Positions 26,878 to 39,675 of a DNA stretch of 64,000 nt are shown in pieces (position 1 is the stretch's first letter; every line of letters begins with the position of its first letter). The stretch covers positions 62,001 to 126,000 of the forward strand of contig CACFPS010000003.1 of NCBI GenBank assembly GCA_902568235.1, written 5' to 3'. This DNA is from an uncultured Pelagibacteraceae bacterium (GTDB lineage Bacteria > Pseudomonadota > Alphaproteobacteria > Pelagibacterales > Pelagibacteraceae). A program made the translations under genes and the position numbers. A model generated the notes under the pieces. That model did not search any database. It had not been told where the DNA came from and saw nothing but the letters and a program-made list of their open reading frames with translations.

Positions 26878-27388
26878 TTTGTTGCCTTAAGCTTAAAAGA
26901 TAAATTCCATTAAATACTTTTGCAAGCACTGGGTAAATTAAGAAAGTAATAAAAGAACTAGACATTAACGTTGAGTATTTAATTTCACTATTAAACAATA
27001 ATGTTAAAATAGAATAATTTAATGAATCAATTATTAATATAGCTATCAGAAATAAGATCCAATCATAAATTAGACTTGGCAATAATGTTCTTGTTCTAAT
27101 GAAAGATGCGATAACGCATAATAATAGAAAGTTTATTGATGAAATACCTATTGGAAAATTTTGGACCACGTCATTTATAATGCCTGCAAAAAAAATAAGT
27201 CCAAATCCTAGAGTTTCTGGTTTTTTTAAAACCCAATAAAAAATAACTAAATAAATAAAATTAAAATAATAATTTTTCTCTAAGAAAAAAAAAGATAGAT
27301 CGAATCCGGTAAAGGCTAAAAAAAATAAAATTAATATTGGAAAACTATTAACAAAAGTATTCAATATTTTTTTATTAAAATTAGACAT
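26867..27388 (-). CDS. mreD: Rod-shape protein MreD
   Basis: A 173-residue integral membrane protein with five or so helices and the MreD-like patterns GLIFFAGIINDVVQNFPIGISSINFLLLC. It follows mreC with no intergenic base and overlaps mrdA by 11 bases. MreD is part of the elongasome. Sequence conservation is low in this family, so position carries much of the evidence. Confidence 0.87.
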   Translation of the reverse strand: MSNFNKKILNTFVNSFPILILFFLAFTGFDLSFFFLEKNYYFNFIYLVIFYWVLKKPETLGFGLIFFAGIINDVVQNFPIGISSINFLLLCVIASFIRTRTLLPSLIYDWILFLIAILIIDSLNYSILTLLFNSEIKYSTLMSSSFITFLIYPVLAKVFNGIYLLSLRQQNVE

Positions 27389-28225
27389 CTACTTATTTAC
27401 CTTGACATATTTTAATTGATTAAAATTTGTAAAGAATTTAACAAATTTACTTCCATCCATCTCAATGATTTTTCCTATAGGAATTGCTGGGGGAATAGTG
27501 GCATCTGTACCTGATGTAAATACCAAATCTCCAGATTTAATATAATTATCCTTGGGTAAATATTCTAAATCTGCATATTCATTATTTCCTTTACCTGATA
27601 GTATTGCATTTATTCTACCTGGTTCGATTATTATTGGAATTTTACTATTTAAATCGCTAGCTAATAAAACTCTGGATGTTAAATAATTTACTCCTACAAT
27701 TTTCCCAACAAAATAAAATTTATGTTTAACCGCTACACCTATTTTTATTCCATGATTAAAACCTTTGTTTATAATTATTGATTTTAGATAAGGGCTTTGA
27801 TTATCTATTAAAACCTTTGAAATTAAAAAATCTTTTGAAAAATTATTCCTATCGTCAATAATTGTTTTTAAATAGATATTTTCTGATTTGAGAAATTTAT
27901 TTTCTTTTTCTAGACTTTCTAATTTAACTTTTTTGTTTTTAGATTCTGAATATTTATCATACATTCTCATATGATCTTGAAATAAATAATATTTATCTTC
28001 AAAAAAAATAAATGGTGAAGAGATATAATAAGATCCTTTGAATATAATATCTTTTGTAAAAGATCTAAATTTATCTACAGGTCCTGACTTAAAATACTCT
28101 AAAGACAAAACAATAAATGAAATAACTAAAAGTGTAAATATTGAAAATTTTTGTCTTGTTCCTTTTTTTAAAAATGCTGAACGAATAGATATAATAAAGT
28201 CATCTCTACCCGTTTCTGTTGACAT
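27389..28225 (-). CDS. mreC: Rod-shape protein MreC
   Basis: A 278-residue protein with one N-terminal membrane helix (about 25-45), a coiled coil (about 90-120, KKVKLESLEKENKFLKSENIYLK) and then the beta-rich periplasmic domain with VLIDNQSPYLKSIIINKGFNHGIKIGVAV and DLVFTSGTDATIPPAIPIGKI. It links the MreB filament to the wall synthases. It starts 5 bases after mreB and touches mreD. Confidence 0.94.
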   Translation of the reverse strand: MSTETGRDDFIISIRSAFLKKGTRQKFSIFTLLVISFIVLSLEYFKSGPVDKFRSFTKDIIFKGSYYISSPFIFFEDKYYLFQDHMRMYDKYSESKNKKVKLESLEKENKFLKSENIYLKTIIDDRNNFSKDFLISKVLIDNQSPYLKSIIINKGFNHGIKIGVAVKHKFYFVGKIVGVNYLTSRVLLASDLNSKIPIIIEPGRINAILSGKGNNEYADLEYLPKDNYIKSGDLVFTSGTDATIPPAIPIGKIIEMDGSKFVKFFTNFNQLKYVKVNK

Positions 28226-28230
28226 ATTTT

Positions 28231-29262
<1,032 letters not shown>

Positions 29263-29266
29263 TTAT

Positions 29267-30841
29267 TTATATTCCTTTCATTTTTTTTAATTCATAATCT
29301 TGTTCCGGGGCTTTTCTATCCCTTTTTATAATCATTTTATTTAATGCATTAATATAAGCATTGGCTGAAGCTACTAGGGTATCGGTGTCTGCGGCTTGTC
29401 CAACTGTTGTTTTGCCATTCTCTTCAATTTTAACACTTACAGTCGCTTGAGCATCAGTTCCTTCTGTAACTGCGTGTACCTGGTAAAGCTGTAAATTTAC
29501 ATTATGTGGATAAAGAGTTTTTATACACTTAAATATGGCATCGACGGGACCATCTCCTGTCTCAGATGCTTGTTTAATCTCACCAAACACATCTAGAGTC
29601 ATTTCTGCTTTTTGAGGTTCTCCTGTTCCAGCAAAAACTTTTAGCGATTTTAAATTTATTGCATTAACCTTATTGTCAATAATTAAACTATCGTCTATTA
29701 ACGCAACTATATCTTCATCATAAACATGTTTTTTTTTATCAGCCAAAACTTTAAATTTTGCAAATGCATTCCCAACTATATCATCTGTTAAATTTGGATA
29801 TCCCAAGCTAGTTAATTTATCTTTAAATGCATGTCTTCCAGAATGCTTACCCATTACTAAAGAAGTTTGTTTTACTCCAACACTTTCTGGTGTCATAATT
29901 TCATATGTTTGTCTATTTTTTAACATTCCATCTTGATGGATGCCTGCTTCATGAGCAAATGCATTTTTACCAACAATAGCTTTATTATATTGAACAGGGA
30001 AACCTGTTGCGTTAGACACAATTTTTGAAGCCTTGCTTAAAAGTGTCGTATTAATACCAGTTTCATATGGCATAAGATCTGGTCTAGTTTTAATTGCCAT
30101 AACAACTTCCTCTAGAGCTGCATTACCTGCTCTTTCACCTAAGCCATTTATAGTACATTCAATTTGTCTAGCTCCAGCTTGCACACCTGCCAAAGAGTTT
30201 GCTACTGCTAAACCTAGATCGTTATGACAATGTGTTGATAAAATTGCTTTATCTATATTTGGAACTTTGTTTAACAATGTTTCTATAATTTTTGTAAATT
30301 CAGAAGGAATGGTATAGCCAACTGTATCTGGTATATTTATAGTTTTTGCACCACATTTAATTGCAAGCTCTACTGTCTTACACATATAATCAATATCTGT
30401 TCTTGTTCCATCTTCGCAGGACCATTCGACATCGTCTGTATAATTTCTTGCATAAGTAACATGTTCTTTTATTGATTCGTAAACCTCGTCTGGAGATTTA
30501 TTAAGCTTATGCTTCATGTGAAGAGGGCTTGTCGAAATGAAAGTATGAATCCTAAACCTCGGAGCATGCTTTAGTGCTTCATAACAACTATCAATATCTT
30601 TCTTAAAATGTCTAGACAATCCAGCGGGAATAGAGTTTTTTAATATCTTGCTTACTTCAGTTACTGCCTCAAAGTCACCAGGAGAAGCTATTGGAAAACC
30701 AGCTTCGATAATATCAATACCAAGATCATCAAATACTCTAGCTATTTGAATTTTTTCTTCTAAACTCATCGATGCTCCTGGTGATTGCTCACCATCTCTC
30801 ATAGTGGTATCAAAAATATAGACTCTATTATTATCTGACAT
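29267..30841 (-). CDS. leuA: 2-isopropylmalate synthase
   Basis: A 524-residue enzyme that condenses acetyl-CoA and 2-oxoisovalerate, the first step to leucine. The catalytic start [16 protein letters not shown], the metal-binding [11 protein letters not shown], and the [13 protein letters not shown] segment are present. The C-terminal allosteric domain for leucine feedback is complete. The leader of 86 bases has no clear ribosome site at the ATG. A short overlapping ORF ([12 protein letters not shown]) ends just inside leuA and may couple to it. Ketol-acid reductoisomerase lies upstream, mreB downstream. Confidence 0.96.
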   Translation of the reverse strand: MSDNNRVYIFDTTMRDGEQSPGASMSLEEKIQIARVFDDLGIDIIEAGFPIASPGDFEAVTEVSKILKNSIPAGLSRHFKKDIDSCYEALKHAPRFRIHTFISTSPLHMKHKLNKSPDEVYESIKEHVTYARNYTDDVEWSCEDGTRTDIDYMCKTVELAIKCGAKTINIPDTVGYTIPSEFTKIIETLLNKVPNIDKAILSTHCHNDLGLAVANSLAGVQAGARQIECTINGLGERAGNAALEEVVMAIKTRPDLMPYETGINTTLLSKASKIVSNATGFPVQYNKAIVGKNAFAHEAGIHQDGMLKNRQTYEIMTPESVGVKQTSLVMGKHSGRHAFKDKLTSLGYPNLTDDIVGNAFAKFKVLADKKKHVYDEDIVALIDDSLIIDNKVNAINLKSLKVFAGTGEPQKAEMTLDVFGEIKQASETGDGPVDAIFKCIKTLYPHNVNLQLYQVHAVTEGTDAQATVSVKIEENGKTTVGQAADTDTLVASANAYINALNKMIIKRDRKAPEQDYELKKMKGI

Positions 30842-30927
30842 AAAATAATTTTAGCGCCATATCATACATGCTCACGCCCAGATTGCAAAATAAATTGGGT
30901 ATTATGCCCAAAATAATCAGTAAAGAT

Positions 30928-32515
<1,588 letters not shown>

Positions 32516-32516
<1 letters not shown>

Positions 32517-34282
32517 TAGACTAATGTTTTTCCTTTGCCGGTAATTTTTTTTTCTTTTTGATCTTTGGGACCCAATAACATCTGATTATGCGGCTTTCCC
32601 GAAGGTATCATTGGAAAACAATTTTCCTGTTTGTCTACCCTGCAATCAAAAATTACGGGTCGATCAGTATTCAACATTTCAATGATTTTATCATCTAATT
32701 CTTCCGGTGTTTTTGCTCTTAGTCCTACACAACCATAAGCTTCTGCTAATTTTACAAAATCTGGAAGCGCTGCGGTATAACTTTCAGAATAATTTTTATC
32801 ATGAAGCAATTCTTGCCATTGTCTAACCATACCCATGTATTCATTATTTAAAATAAATATTTTAATAGGCAAGCTATATTGGACTGCAGTTGACATTTCC
32901 TGCATTGTCATAAGAACAGATGCTTCACCTGCAATATCAATTACTAATTTATTTGGATGAGCTACCTGAACTCCAACCGCAGCAGGCAATCCATATCCCA
33001 TTGTTCCTAAACCTCCTGAGGTCATCCATCGATTAGGTTTATTAAATTTATAATGTTGCGCTGCCCACATTTGATGCTGTCCAACTTCCGTTGTAATATA
33101 AGTATCTTTATCTTTGGTAAGCTCATACAATCTTTCAATTGCATATTGTGGTTTAATTGTTTCTTCACTAACAATATAATCTAAAGATTTTTTCGCTCTC
33201 CATTTTTGAATTTTTTGCCACCAACTTGATATCTTTTGCTTGTTTGATTTTATCAATTTAGGTTTTGTTTTCTTTAATGTTTTTAGAATAGAAGAGATTG
33301 CTGCCTTAACATCACCAACGATTGCCAAATCTACTTTTACATTTTTATTAATTGATGATGGGTCAATATCAATATGCACTTTTTTAGATCTTGGTGAAAA
33401 TTCATCAATTTTACCTGTAATTCGATCATCAAATCTTGCACCAATATTTATCATTAAATCACAATCGTACATTGCATTATTTGCTTCATAAGTTCCATGC
33501 ATACCAAGCATCCCCAAAAATTGATTATCATCTGCTGGAAAAGATCCTAAACCTTGCAAGGTAGTTGTAATTGGAAAACCTGTGGTGCGAACCAACTCAC
33601 TTAATAATTCGCTTGCCTTAGGACCAGAATTAATCACTCCTCCTCCAGTATAAAAAATAGGTTTCTTTGCTTTAGTCATTAACTTAATTAGTTCATCAAT
33701 ATTATTTTGAGAAAAATGATTGTGTGATCTGCCGTTTAATTTATTTGGTTTTTTATATTTTTTGTAAACAGTTTTTTGAAACTGAATATCTTTAGGAATA
33801 TCAATTAACACAGGGCCAGGTCTTCCATTGGTAGCAACCTCGAAAGCATTGTGAACAATTTTTGCAAGGTCTTTAACATCTTTTACTAGCCAGTTATGTT
33901 TTGTGCACGGTCGAGTAATGCCTGTTGTATCGCATTCTTGAAATGCATCTGTTCCGATTAAATGAGTGGGTACTTGTCCCGATATACAAACTATAGGAAC
34001 AGAGTCCATGTAAGCATCTGTTAGTGCTGTTACAACATTGGTTGCTCCGGGACCTGAGGTTACCAATACTACACCTGGCTTACCAGATGATCTTGCATAA
34101 CCTTCTGCGGCATGGCCTGCTCCTTGTTCATGTCTAACTAGAATATGTTTAATAGATTTAAAATTTTGTAATTCATCATATATTGGCAGAACTGCTCCAC
34201 CAGGATAACCAAAAATATAATCTGTGCCTTGATCTACAAGACACTTAAATAAAATTTCTGCTCCTGAATATAATTTTGACAT
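32516..34282 (-). CDS. ilvB: Acetolactate synthase large catalytic subunit
   Basis: A 588-residue thiamine-diphosphate enzyme. The N-terminal domain has FGYPGGAVLPIYDEL and RHEQGAGHAAEGYARSSGKPG with the catalytic Glu. The C-terminal domain has the ThDP motif from DIAGEASVLM to the NNEYMGMVRQWQEL segment; the usual GDxSF is GEASV here. It forms acetolactate or acetohydroxybutyrate. It heads the ilvB-ilvH-ilvC-leuA order and has its own promoter-like sequence directly ahead of the start. Confidence 0.96.
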
Positions 34283-34288
34283 TTGTCC

Positions 34289-34318
34289 AATCTAGCTGAA
34301 GTTGTGCTCATTGGTCAA
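34289..34318 (-). promoter_or_regulatory. Probable ilvB promoter close to the start codon
   Basis: On the minus strand TTGACC (34313-34318) and TAGATT (34289-34294) are spaced by 18 bases. Transcription would start almost at the ilvB ATG (34282), giving a leader of only a few bases. No Shine-Dalgarno is visible in GGACAAATG apart from a weak GGA. Confidence 0.4.
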
Positions 34319-34333
34319 GTTAAAGAGACTAAA

Positions 34334-35242
34334 TTATATTTTTTTTAAAAATTTTTTTAGATCTTTTGGTTTTAATTTTTGCCAATTAATCATTTGACCC
34401 CTTGCCCAGGTACTTTGTCTTTTGGCATATTGTCTAGTTTTTATTGAAATTTTTTCAATAATATCTTTTTTTTGAGTTTTTTTTCTTAAATATTCATCTA
34501 TTTCAGATATTCCTATCACTTTAATTGAACTATTATCTTTCTTCACTTTTAATTTTAAGAACCTTCTTGCTTCATTAACAGCTCCTTTTTCAAACATTTG
34601 AGAGGTCCTTTTTGAAATTCTTTTAATTAAATCTTCTCTAGGAAAATCTATATAAATTTTTAAAAAATCATCTTCTAAAAATTTAGATTTAGTATTTTTA
34701 AACCAATCAATTAAAGATTGTTTTGTATAAGATTTTACTTCATATGCTCTTAGTGATCTTTGAATATCTGTTTCTGAAATTCTATTTTTGATAGAGGGGT
34801 CAATCTTAATAAGTTTTCTATAAAATTTTTTTTGACCAATTTTTTTTTGTATCTGTCTTAATTTATATCTAAATTTAAAAGGTATTTTTGGAATTTCAGC
34901 AAATCCTTCGGTCAGTGCTTTAAAATATAAACCTGTGCCACCTACTAAAATTGGAGTTTTATTTTTTTTTTTAATTACCTCAATTTTTTTATAAACAAGC
35001 TTTAACCATTCTCCTGTTGAAAACTTATCTTTGACACTTTTAAATCCAAATAAATGGTGTTGAATTTTTTTTTTATCTTTTGCTGTTGGTCTCGAAGTTA
35101 AAATTTTAAGCTCTTTGTAAACTTGCATACTATCGGCATTAATAATTTCTCCTTTTATTTTTTTTGCAAGTTGGACTGAAAATTTTGTTTTACCTGATGC
35201 CGTTGGTCCTGCAATTAGAATTATTTTGGACTTAAGGTCCAT
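34334..35242 (-). CDS. miaA: tRNA dimethylallyltransferase
   Basis: A 302-residue enzyme with the P-loop GPTASGKTKFS at residues 12-22, the INADSMQVYKEL motif, the GGTGLYFKAL segment and the C-terminal RQYAKRQSTWARGQ region. It adds an isopentenyl group to A37 of tRNAs reading U-starting codons. It shares one base with the protease gene upstream. The protein is Lys-rich, as expected for the AT-rich genome. Confidence 0.95.
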   Translation of the reverse strand: MDLKSKIILIAGPTASGKTKFSVQLAKKIKGEIINADSMQVYKELKILTSRPTAKDKKKIQHHLFGFKSVKDKFSTGEWLKLVYKKIEVIKKKNKTPILVGGTGLYFKALTEGFAEIPKIPFKFRYKLRQIQKKIGQKKFYRKLIKIDPSIKNRISETDIQRSLRAYEVKSYTKQSLIDWFKNTKSKFLEDDFLKIYIDFPREDLIKRISKRTSQMFEKGAVNEARRFLKLKVKKDNSSIKVIGISEIDEYLRKKTQKKDIIEKISIKTRQYAKRQSTWARGQMINWQKLKPKDLKKFLKKI

Positions 35243-36660
35243 TAATTTAATTTGACACCTATATATGTTCTTTGATTTTGATTGTTGTAGATAACAATTA
35301 ATAAAGTTTTTTCTTCGCTTCTTAGAGCGCGCTTAACAATATTATTTAGATCTTCTACTACATTAATTTTTCTCTTTTGAGCTTCGACAATAATATCATT
35401 AACTTGCAAGTTATTTATCGGACTATCTTTTTTAATATTTGTTATTACAACTCCTGTTGTTCCTTTGGGAAGATTTCGCTCTGCCACATCTTCTTTATCA
35501 AGTAATCTAACTGTAATTTTTAAGCCTTCTATAAAACTTTCCTTAGGCTTTTGTGTAACTGTTCCTTGTGTTTTGAAATCATCTGAAGTTTCTAATCGTC
35601 CAAGAATAATTTCTTTAACTGTATCTCTTTTATTTCTCCATATTTTTAATTTAACTTTTTTTCCCACTTCGGTCTCTGCAACTATTTTGGGCAATTCGCT
35701 CATTGTATTAATTAATTTTCCATCAAATTCTAAAATTATATCTCCTGCTTTTATTCCACCTTTCTCTGATGGGCTATTCTTAGCGACGCTTACTACTAAG
35801 GCTCCTCTTGGACTATCTAATTTTTCAACTTCAGCAATTTCTTTGCTCACAGTTTGAATTCTAACTCCTAACCAACCTCTTTTAGTTTCTCCAAATTCAA
35901 TAAGTTGTTTAATGACTTTTTTTGCACTATTTGATGGAATAGCAAAACCAATTCCAATTGATCCTGATTGACCAAGTATTGCCGTATTAATTCCCACTAC
36001 ATCGCCATCCATATTAAATAGTGGTCCTCCAGAGTTACCTTGATTTATTGAAGCATCTGTTTGAATGTAATCTTCGTATCTTGATAAACCAATGGTTCTA
36101 TTTCGTGCTGAAATAATTCCAGAAGTTACAGTTCCTCCTAGTCCAAATGGATTTCCAATAGCTATAACCCAGTCACCTATTCTAGCTTTATCTGAGTCTC
36201 CAAATTGAACTGGTACAAAATTTTCTTCTGATTGTATTTGTAATACTGCCAAGTCCATACCTGGATCTGATCCAAGTATTTTAGTCTCATATTCTTTGCC
36301 GCCATTCACTCTAACATAAACATCTTCGGCTCCTTGAATTACGTGATTGTTAGTTATTACTAATCCTTTTTCGTCAATAATAAATCCTGAACCTAAGGCG
36401 CTAGTTTTTCTCTCTTGGGGTTCACCTTTAAACATATCTTCAAAGGGTGAGCCTGGAGGAAATTGAAATGGGAAAGGATTAGTTTGCGTGGTGGTAATTG
36501 TTGTTGTTGTTGAAATATTTACAACTGAAGGCATTAATCTTTGAGCAAGGTCAGCGAAAGACGAAGGAATATCTTTTGTATTTGCTTTTGAATAAAAATT
36601 TAAAAAGACAATAAAAATTATTAAAAATTTAAAATGCTTTTTCATCCTTTTAAGTACCAA
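35242..36660 (-). CDS. Do/DegP-family periplasmic serine protease
   Basis: A 472-residue HtrA-type protease with a signal peptide (about 1-28). The catalytic triad is visible as His in VITNNHVIQG, Asp in DPGMDLAVL and Ser in GNSGGPLF. A first PDZ domain covers about 270-355 (GWLGVRIQTV). A second, shorter PDZ-like region ends the protein (GVVITNIKKDSPINNLQVND). It degrades or refolds damaged envelope proteins. It overlaps DUF2065 upstream by 19 bases and shares one base with miaA. It is close to the HflKC genes that govern membrane proteolysis. Confidence 0.93.
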   Translation of the reverse strand: MVLKRMKKHFKFLIIFIVFLNFYSKANTKDIPSSFADLAQRLMPSVVNISTTTTITTTQTNPFPFQFPPGSPFEDMFKGEPQERKTSALGSGFIIDEKGLVITNNHVIQGAEDVYVRVNGGKEYETKILGSDPGMDLAVLQIQSEENFVPVQFGDSDKARIGDWVIAIGNPFGLGGTVTSGIISARNRTIGLSRYEDYIQTDASINQGNSGGPLFNMDGDVVGINTAILGQSGSIGIGFAIPSNSAKKVIKQLIEFGETKRGWLGVRIQTVSKEIAEVEKLDSPRGALVVSVAKNSPSEKGGIKAGDIILEFDGKLINTMSELPKIVAETEVGKKVKLKIWRNKRDTVKEIILGRLETSDDFKTQGTVTQKPKESFIEGLKITVRLLDKEDVAERNLPKGTTGVVITNIKKDSPINNLQVNDIIVEAQKRKINVVEDLNNIVKRALRSEEKTLLIVIYNNQNQRTYIGVKLN

Positions 36661-36827
36661 ATAATAATAAATCCTATTATTGCAAATATCAGTCCACCTG
36701 TTCTTAGCTGACCATTATTTACTTCATTTAATTTTAGCAACATACTTTTCATTTTTGATGGAAATAAGGCGTATAAAATCCCTTCGATAAATAAGAAGAG
36801 ACCAAAAGCTATGATCAATTCCTTCAT
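36642..36827 (-). CDS. DUF2065 family small membrane protein
   Basis: A 61-residue protein with two hydrophobic helices and the family pattern IAFGLFLFIEGILYALFPSKMKSML. It sits between hflC (12 bases upstream) and the Do protease (19-base overlap), a position this family (YjeT-like) is known for beside hflKC. Function is unknown. Confidence 0.88.
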   Translation of the reverse strand: MKELIIAFGLFLFIEGILYALFPSKMKSMLLKLNEVNNGQLRTGGLIFAIIGFIIIWYLKG

Positions 36828-36839
36828 AATAATAAAAGA

Positions 36840-37709
36840 TTATTCTGACTTAGGTTTTATATTTCCAAAAAATTTAAAAAATTCACTATCAGGAGAAAGT
36901 ATTAAAGATGTTTCGCCACCTATTAACGCTTTTTCATAAGCTTGCATCGCCCGATAAAATGCAAAAAACTCTGGATCTTGACCGAAAGCATCTGCAAATA
37001 TTTTATTTCTTTGCCCATCGCCCTGACCTTTCATTATTTGTGATTGTTTCTCGGCATCTGCTAAAATAACTGTCACTTCTTTATCGGCGGTTGATGTGAT
37101 TGTTATTGCCATTTCTGCACCTTTCGCCCTAAATTCTTTAGCTTCTCTTTCTCTCTCGGTTTGCATTCTTCTATAAATTGCCTCACTATTTGCAGGAGGC
37201 AGGTCTGCTCGTTTAATTCTTACATCTACTATTTTGATACCAAATTTCTCAGCTTCATTATTTACTCCATCTTGAATTAAAGACATTTGCTTAGTTCTAT
37301 CTTCAGATAATAAAGTTTGTAATCTTTGAGTACCTAAAACACTTCTAATTCTTGAATTTATAATAGTGGATAATCTAGATCTTGCGACTCTTTCATTTCC
37401 TACTGAAATATAAAATTTTAAAGGATCAACTATTTGAAATCTTGCAAATGCGTCAACTATTAATCTTTTTTGATCTGATGCAATCACTTCTTCTGGGGGA
37501 GCATCTAAATTTAATATTCTCTTATCTAAAAATACAACATTTTGTATAAATGGAATTTTAAAATTTAAACCAGGTTTTAAAATAATTCTTTTTGGGTCAC
37601 CAAACTGAAGAACGATTGCTTGATTGATTTCTTTAACTATAAATATAGAGAAAAAAGCCGTTGCAGCAAAAATAATAATTAATGGTAAAATAATTTTTCC
37701 AGCTTTCAT
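36840..37709 (-). CDS. hflC: HflC, SPFH-domain regulator of FtsH
   Basis: A 289-residue protein with one N-terminal membrane helix, then an SPFH/band-7 domain (VKEINQAIVLQFGDPKRII ... PGLNFKIPF) and a long helical region rich in charged residues ending DSEFFKFF. With HflK it forms the membrane cage around the FtsH protease. It directly abuts hflK, with no intergenic base. Confidence 0.95.
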   Translation of the reverse strand: MKAGKIILPLIIIFAATAFFSIFIVKEINQAIVLQFGDPKRIILKPGLNFKIPFIQNVVFLDKRILNLDAPPEEVIASDQKRLIVDAFARFQIVDPLKFYISVGNERVARSRLSTIINSRIRSVLGTQRLQTLLSEDRTKQMSLIQDGVNNEAEKFGIKIVDVRIKRADLPPANSEAIYRRMQTEREREAKEFRAKGAEMAITITSTADKEVTVILADAEKQSQIMKGQGDGQRNKIFADAFGQDPEFFAFYRAMQAYEKALIGGETSLILSPDSEFFKFFGNIKPKSE

Positions 37710-38798
37710 TTAATTAACCTTTTTCTTTAATTCGGGCAATGGTAAATAAGGAACTACTCCTGATCCCGCATTCTTTTCTATTATCACCTTGTCTATATCT
37801 GCTAAAACTTTTTCCATCGTTTCTAAATACATTCTTTCTTGTGTTACCTCTTTAGCATTTTTGTATTCATTATAAATTGAAAGAAATCTGCTTGCTTCTC
37901 CCTCAGCTTTCGCAACAACTTCTTTTTTATAAGCTTCTGCTGCTTGTAAAATTTTTGCCGCTTCACCTCTTGCTCTCGGTATTACATCATTAGAATAGGC
38001 CTCTGCTTCATTCTTAGATCTTTCCATATCAGCTCTTGCAGCCTGTACATCTCTAAATGCATCAATAACTTGATCTGGAGGATCGGCTTTTTGAGTTTGA
38101 ACTTGAGTAATTTGTATACCTGAATTGTATTCATCTAAAATGTTTTGAATAATTTCTTGGGTATCTATCTCTATTTTTGATCTTCCTTCAGTTAAAATTG
38201 GTTGAATATCACTTCTTGCAATTACCTCTCTCATTGCAGTTTCTGCAGCAGCTTTAACAGTTCCTTCTGGATCTTGAATTTTAAATAAAAAATTACCCGC
38301 ATCTTTAATTACCCAGAAAACTGAAAAATCTATATTTACAATATTTTCATCACCCGTTAACATTAGGCTTTCTTCTGGAACATCGGCAACTCCTCCCCCC
38401 TGTGAAAATCCTGTATCTCTAGCTGATCTAAATCCAATATCCATTCTATTAACTTTTGTTACCTTTGGAGTTAATACGCTCTCAATTGGATATGGAAAAT
38501 GATAATTAAGTCCTGGTTGAGTTGTATTTACAAACTTGCCAAATCTTAAAACTACACCCTGTTCGTCAGGTAACACTCTATATAGGCCACTAAGCGACCA
38601 AATAACTAAAAGAATAATTAAACCAAATATTGCTGGCTTTGATCGACCTTTTCCTCCACCTGTAAATTTATTGATAAAATTTTGTATTTTTTTAACTACT
38701 TCATCTATATCCGGCGGAGTTGGGCCTCTTCTGAAGCCTCCATTTCCTCCTCCACCTGGAGGGCTACCCCACGGACTTTGATTTTTAAAATCACTCAT
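37710..38798 (-). CDS. hflK: HflK, SPFH-domain regulator of FtsH
   Basis: A 362-residue protein. The cytoplasmic N-terminus is Gly/Pro-rich (SPWGSPPGGGGNGGFRRG), followed by one membrane helix (about 57-75) and the SPFH domain (VLPDEQGVVLRFGKFVNTTQPGLNYHFPYPIE), and then a long helix. It partners HflC. It is the first gene of the long minus-strand core run and diverges from mrp over 52 bases. Confidence 0.95.
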   Translation of the reverse strand: MSDFKNQSPWGSPPGGGGNGGFRRGPTPPDIDEVVKKIQNFINKFTGGGKGRSKPAIFGLIILLVIWSLSGLYRVLPDEQGVVLRFGKFVNTTQPGLNYHFPYPIESVLTPKVTKVNRMDIGFRSARDTGFSQGGGVADVPEESLMLTGDENIVNIDFSVFWVIKDAGNFLFKIQDPEGTVKAAAETAMREVIARSDIQPILTEGRSKIEIDTQEIIQNILDEYNSGIQITQVQTQKADPPDQVIDAFRDVQAARADMERSKNEAEAYSNDVIPRARGEAAKILQAAEAYKKEVVAKAEGEASRFLSIYNEYKNAKEVTQERMYLETMEKVLADIDKVIIEKNAGSGVVPYLPLPELKKKVN

Positions 38799-38850
38799 TA
38801 TGACATTGTATATAGTGTCTTTATAGCTAAAAACAAGCTAATGGTAATTT

Positions 38851-39675
38851 ATGGATGATAAAAAAATAGGTCTAAGTGACACAATGAAAGCAAAAACTGA
38901 GCCTAAACGCTTTAAAAAAAACCCTATTATAGGAACTAAGTTTACAATTGCTATTTCAAGTGCAAAAGGAGGCGTCGGTAAATCTACATTTGCAACAAAT
39001 CTTGCTTTGGCCTTAAAAAAGATTGGATGTAAAGTGGGCTTGCTTGATGCAGATATATATGGACCATCTTTACCAAAATTATTTTCAATTAATGAAAAGC
39101 CTGAAAGCGATGGACAGACTTTAAAACCAATTACAAAATATGATATTCAATGCATGTCTATTGGTTTCTTAACAGAAGAACAAACCCCAATGATTTGGCG
39201 AGGACCAATGGTAACTAGTGCTATTAAAACCTTTACTCAAAAAGTTAAATGGCAAGATTTAGATTTTATAATTGTTGATATGCCTCCAGGAACTGGAGAT
39301 ACGCAACTAACATTTGCTCAAGAAATTAATTTGGATGGAGTGATAATCATTTCAACTCCTCAAGAAATTGCTCTTCAAGATGTAAAACGTGGAATTAGAA
39401 TGTTTGATAAATTAAAAGTAAAAATAATCGGTCTTATAGATAACATGAGTTATTTTATTGGAGATGATGGAAAAAAATATTCTATTTTTGGAGAAGGGGG
39501 AGTTAAAAAAACTGCAGAAGAATTCCATAAAGAATTTTTAGGAGAAATTCCAATTAATCCTGAAATTGGAAAACTTGGTGATCTTGGTACTCCAATTGTA
39601 GAAAAAAAACCCGAACATGAAATTTCTAAAATTTATCTAGAATTTGCAGAAAAAATTAAATCAATTTATCTTTAA
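38851..39675 (+). CDS. mrp: Mrp/ApbC iron-sulfur cluster carrier ATPase
   Basis: A 274-residue P-loop ATPase with the deviant Walker [17 protein letters not shown] near residue 36 and [11 protein letters not shown] near 146. It delivers Fe-S clusters to apoproteins. It lacks the N-terminal MIP18 domain of longer Mrp proteins. It also lacks the CPxC pair: the region after DNMSYF reads [15 protein letters not shown]. Some alphaproteobacterial members are like this. The 3' end overlaps the convergent thyX by 20 bases. Confidence 0.92.
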   Translation: MDDKKIGLSDTMKAKTEPKRFKKNPIIGTKFTIAISSAKGGVGKSTFATNLALALKKIGCKVGLLDADIYGPSLPKLFSINEKPESDGQTLKPITKYDIQCMSIGFLTEEQTPMIWRGPMVTSAIKTFTQKVKWQDLDFIIVDMPPGTGDTQLTFAQEINLDGVIIISTPQEIALQDVKRGIRMFDKLKVKIIGLIDNMSYFIGDDGKKYSIFGEGGVKKTAEEFHKEFLGEIPINPEIGKLGDLGTPIVEKKPEHEISKIYLEFAEKIKSIYL

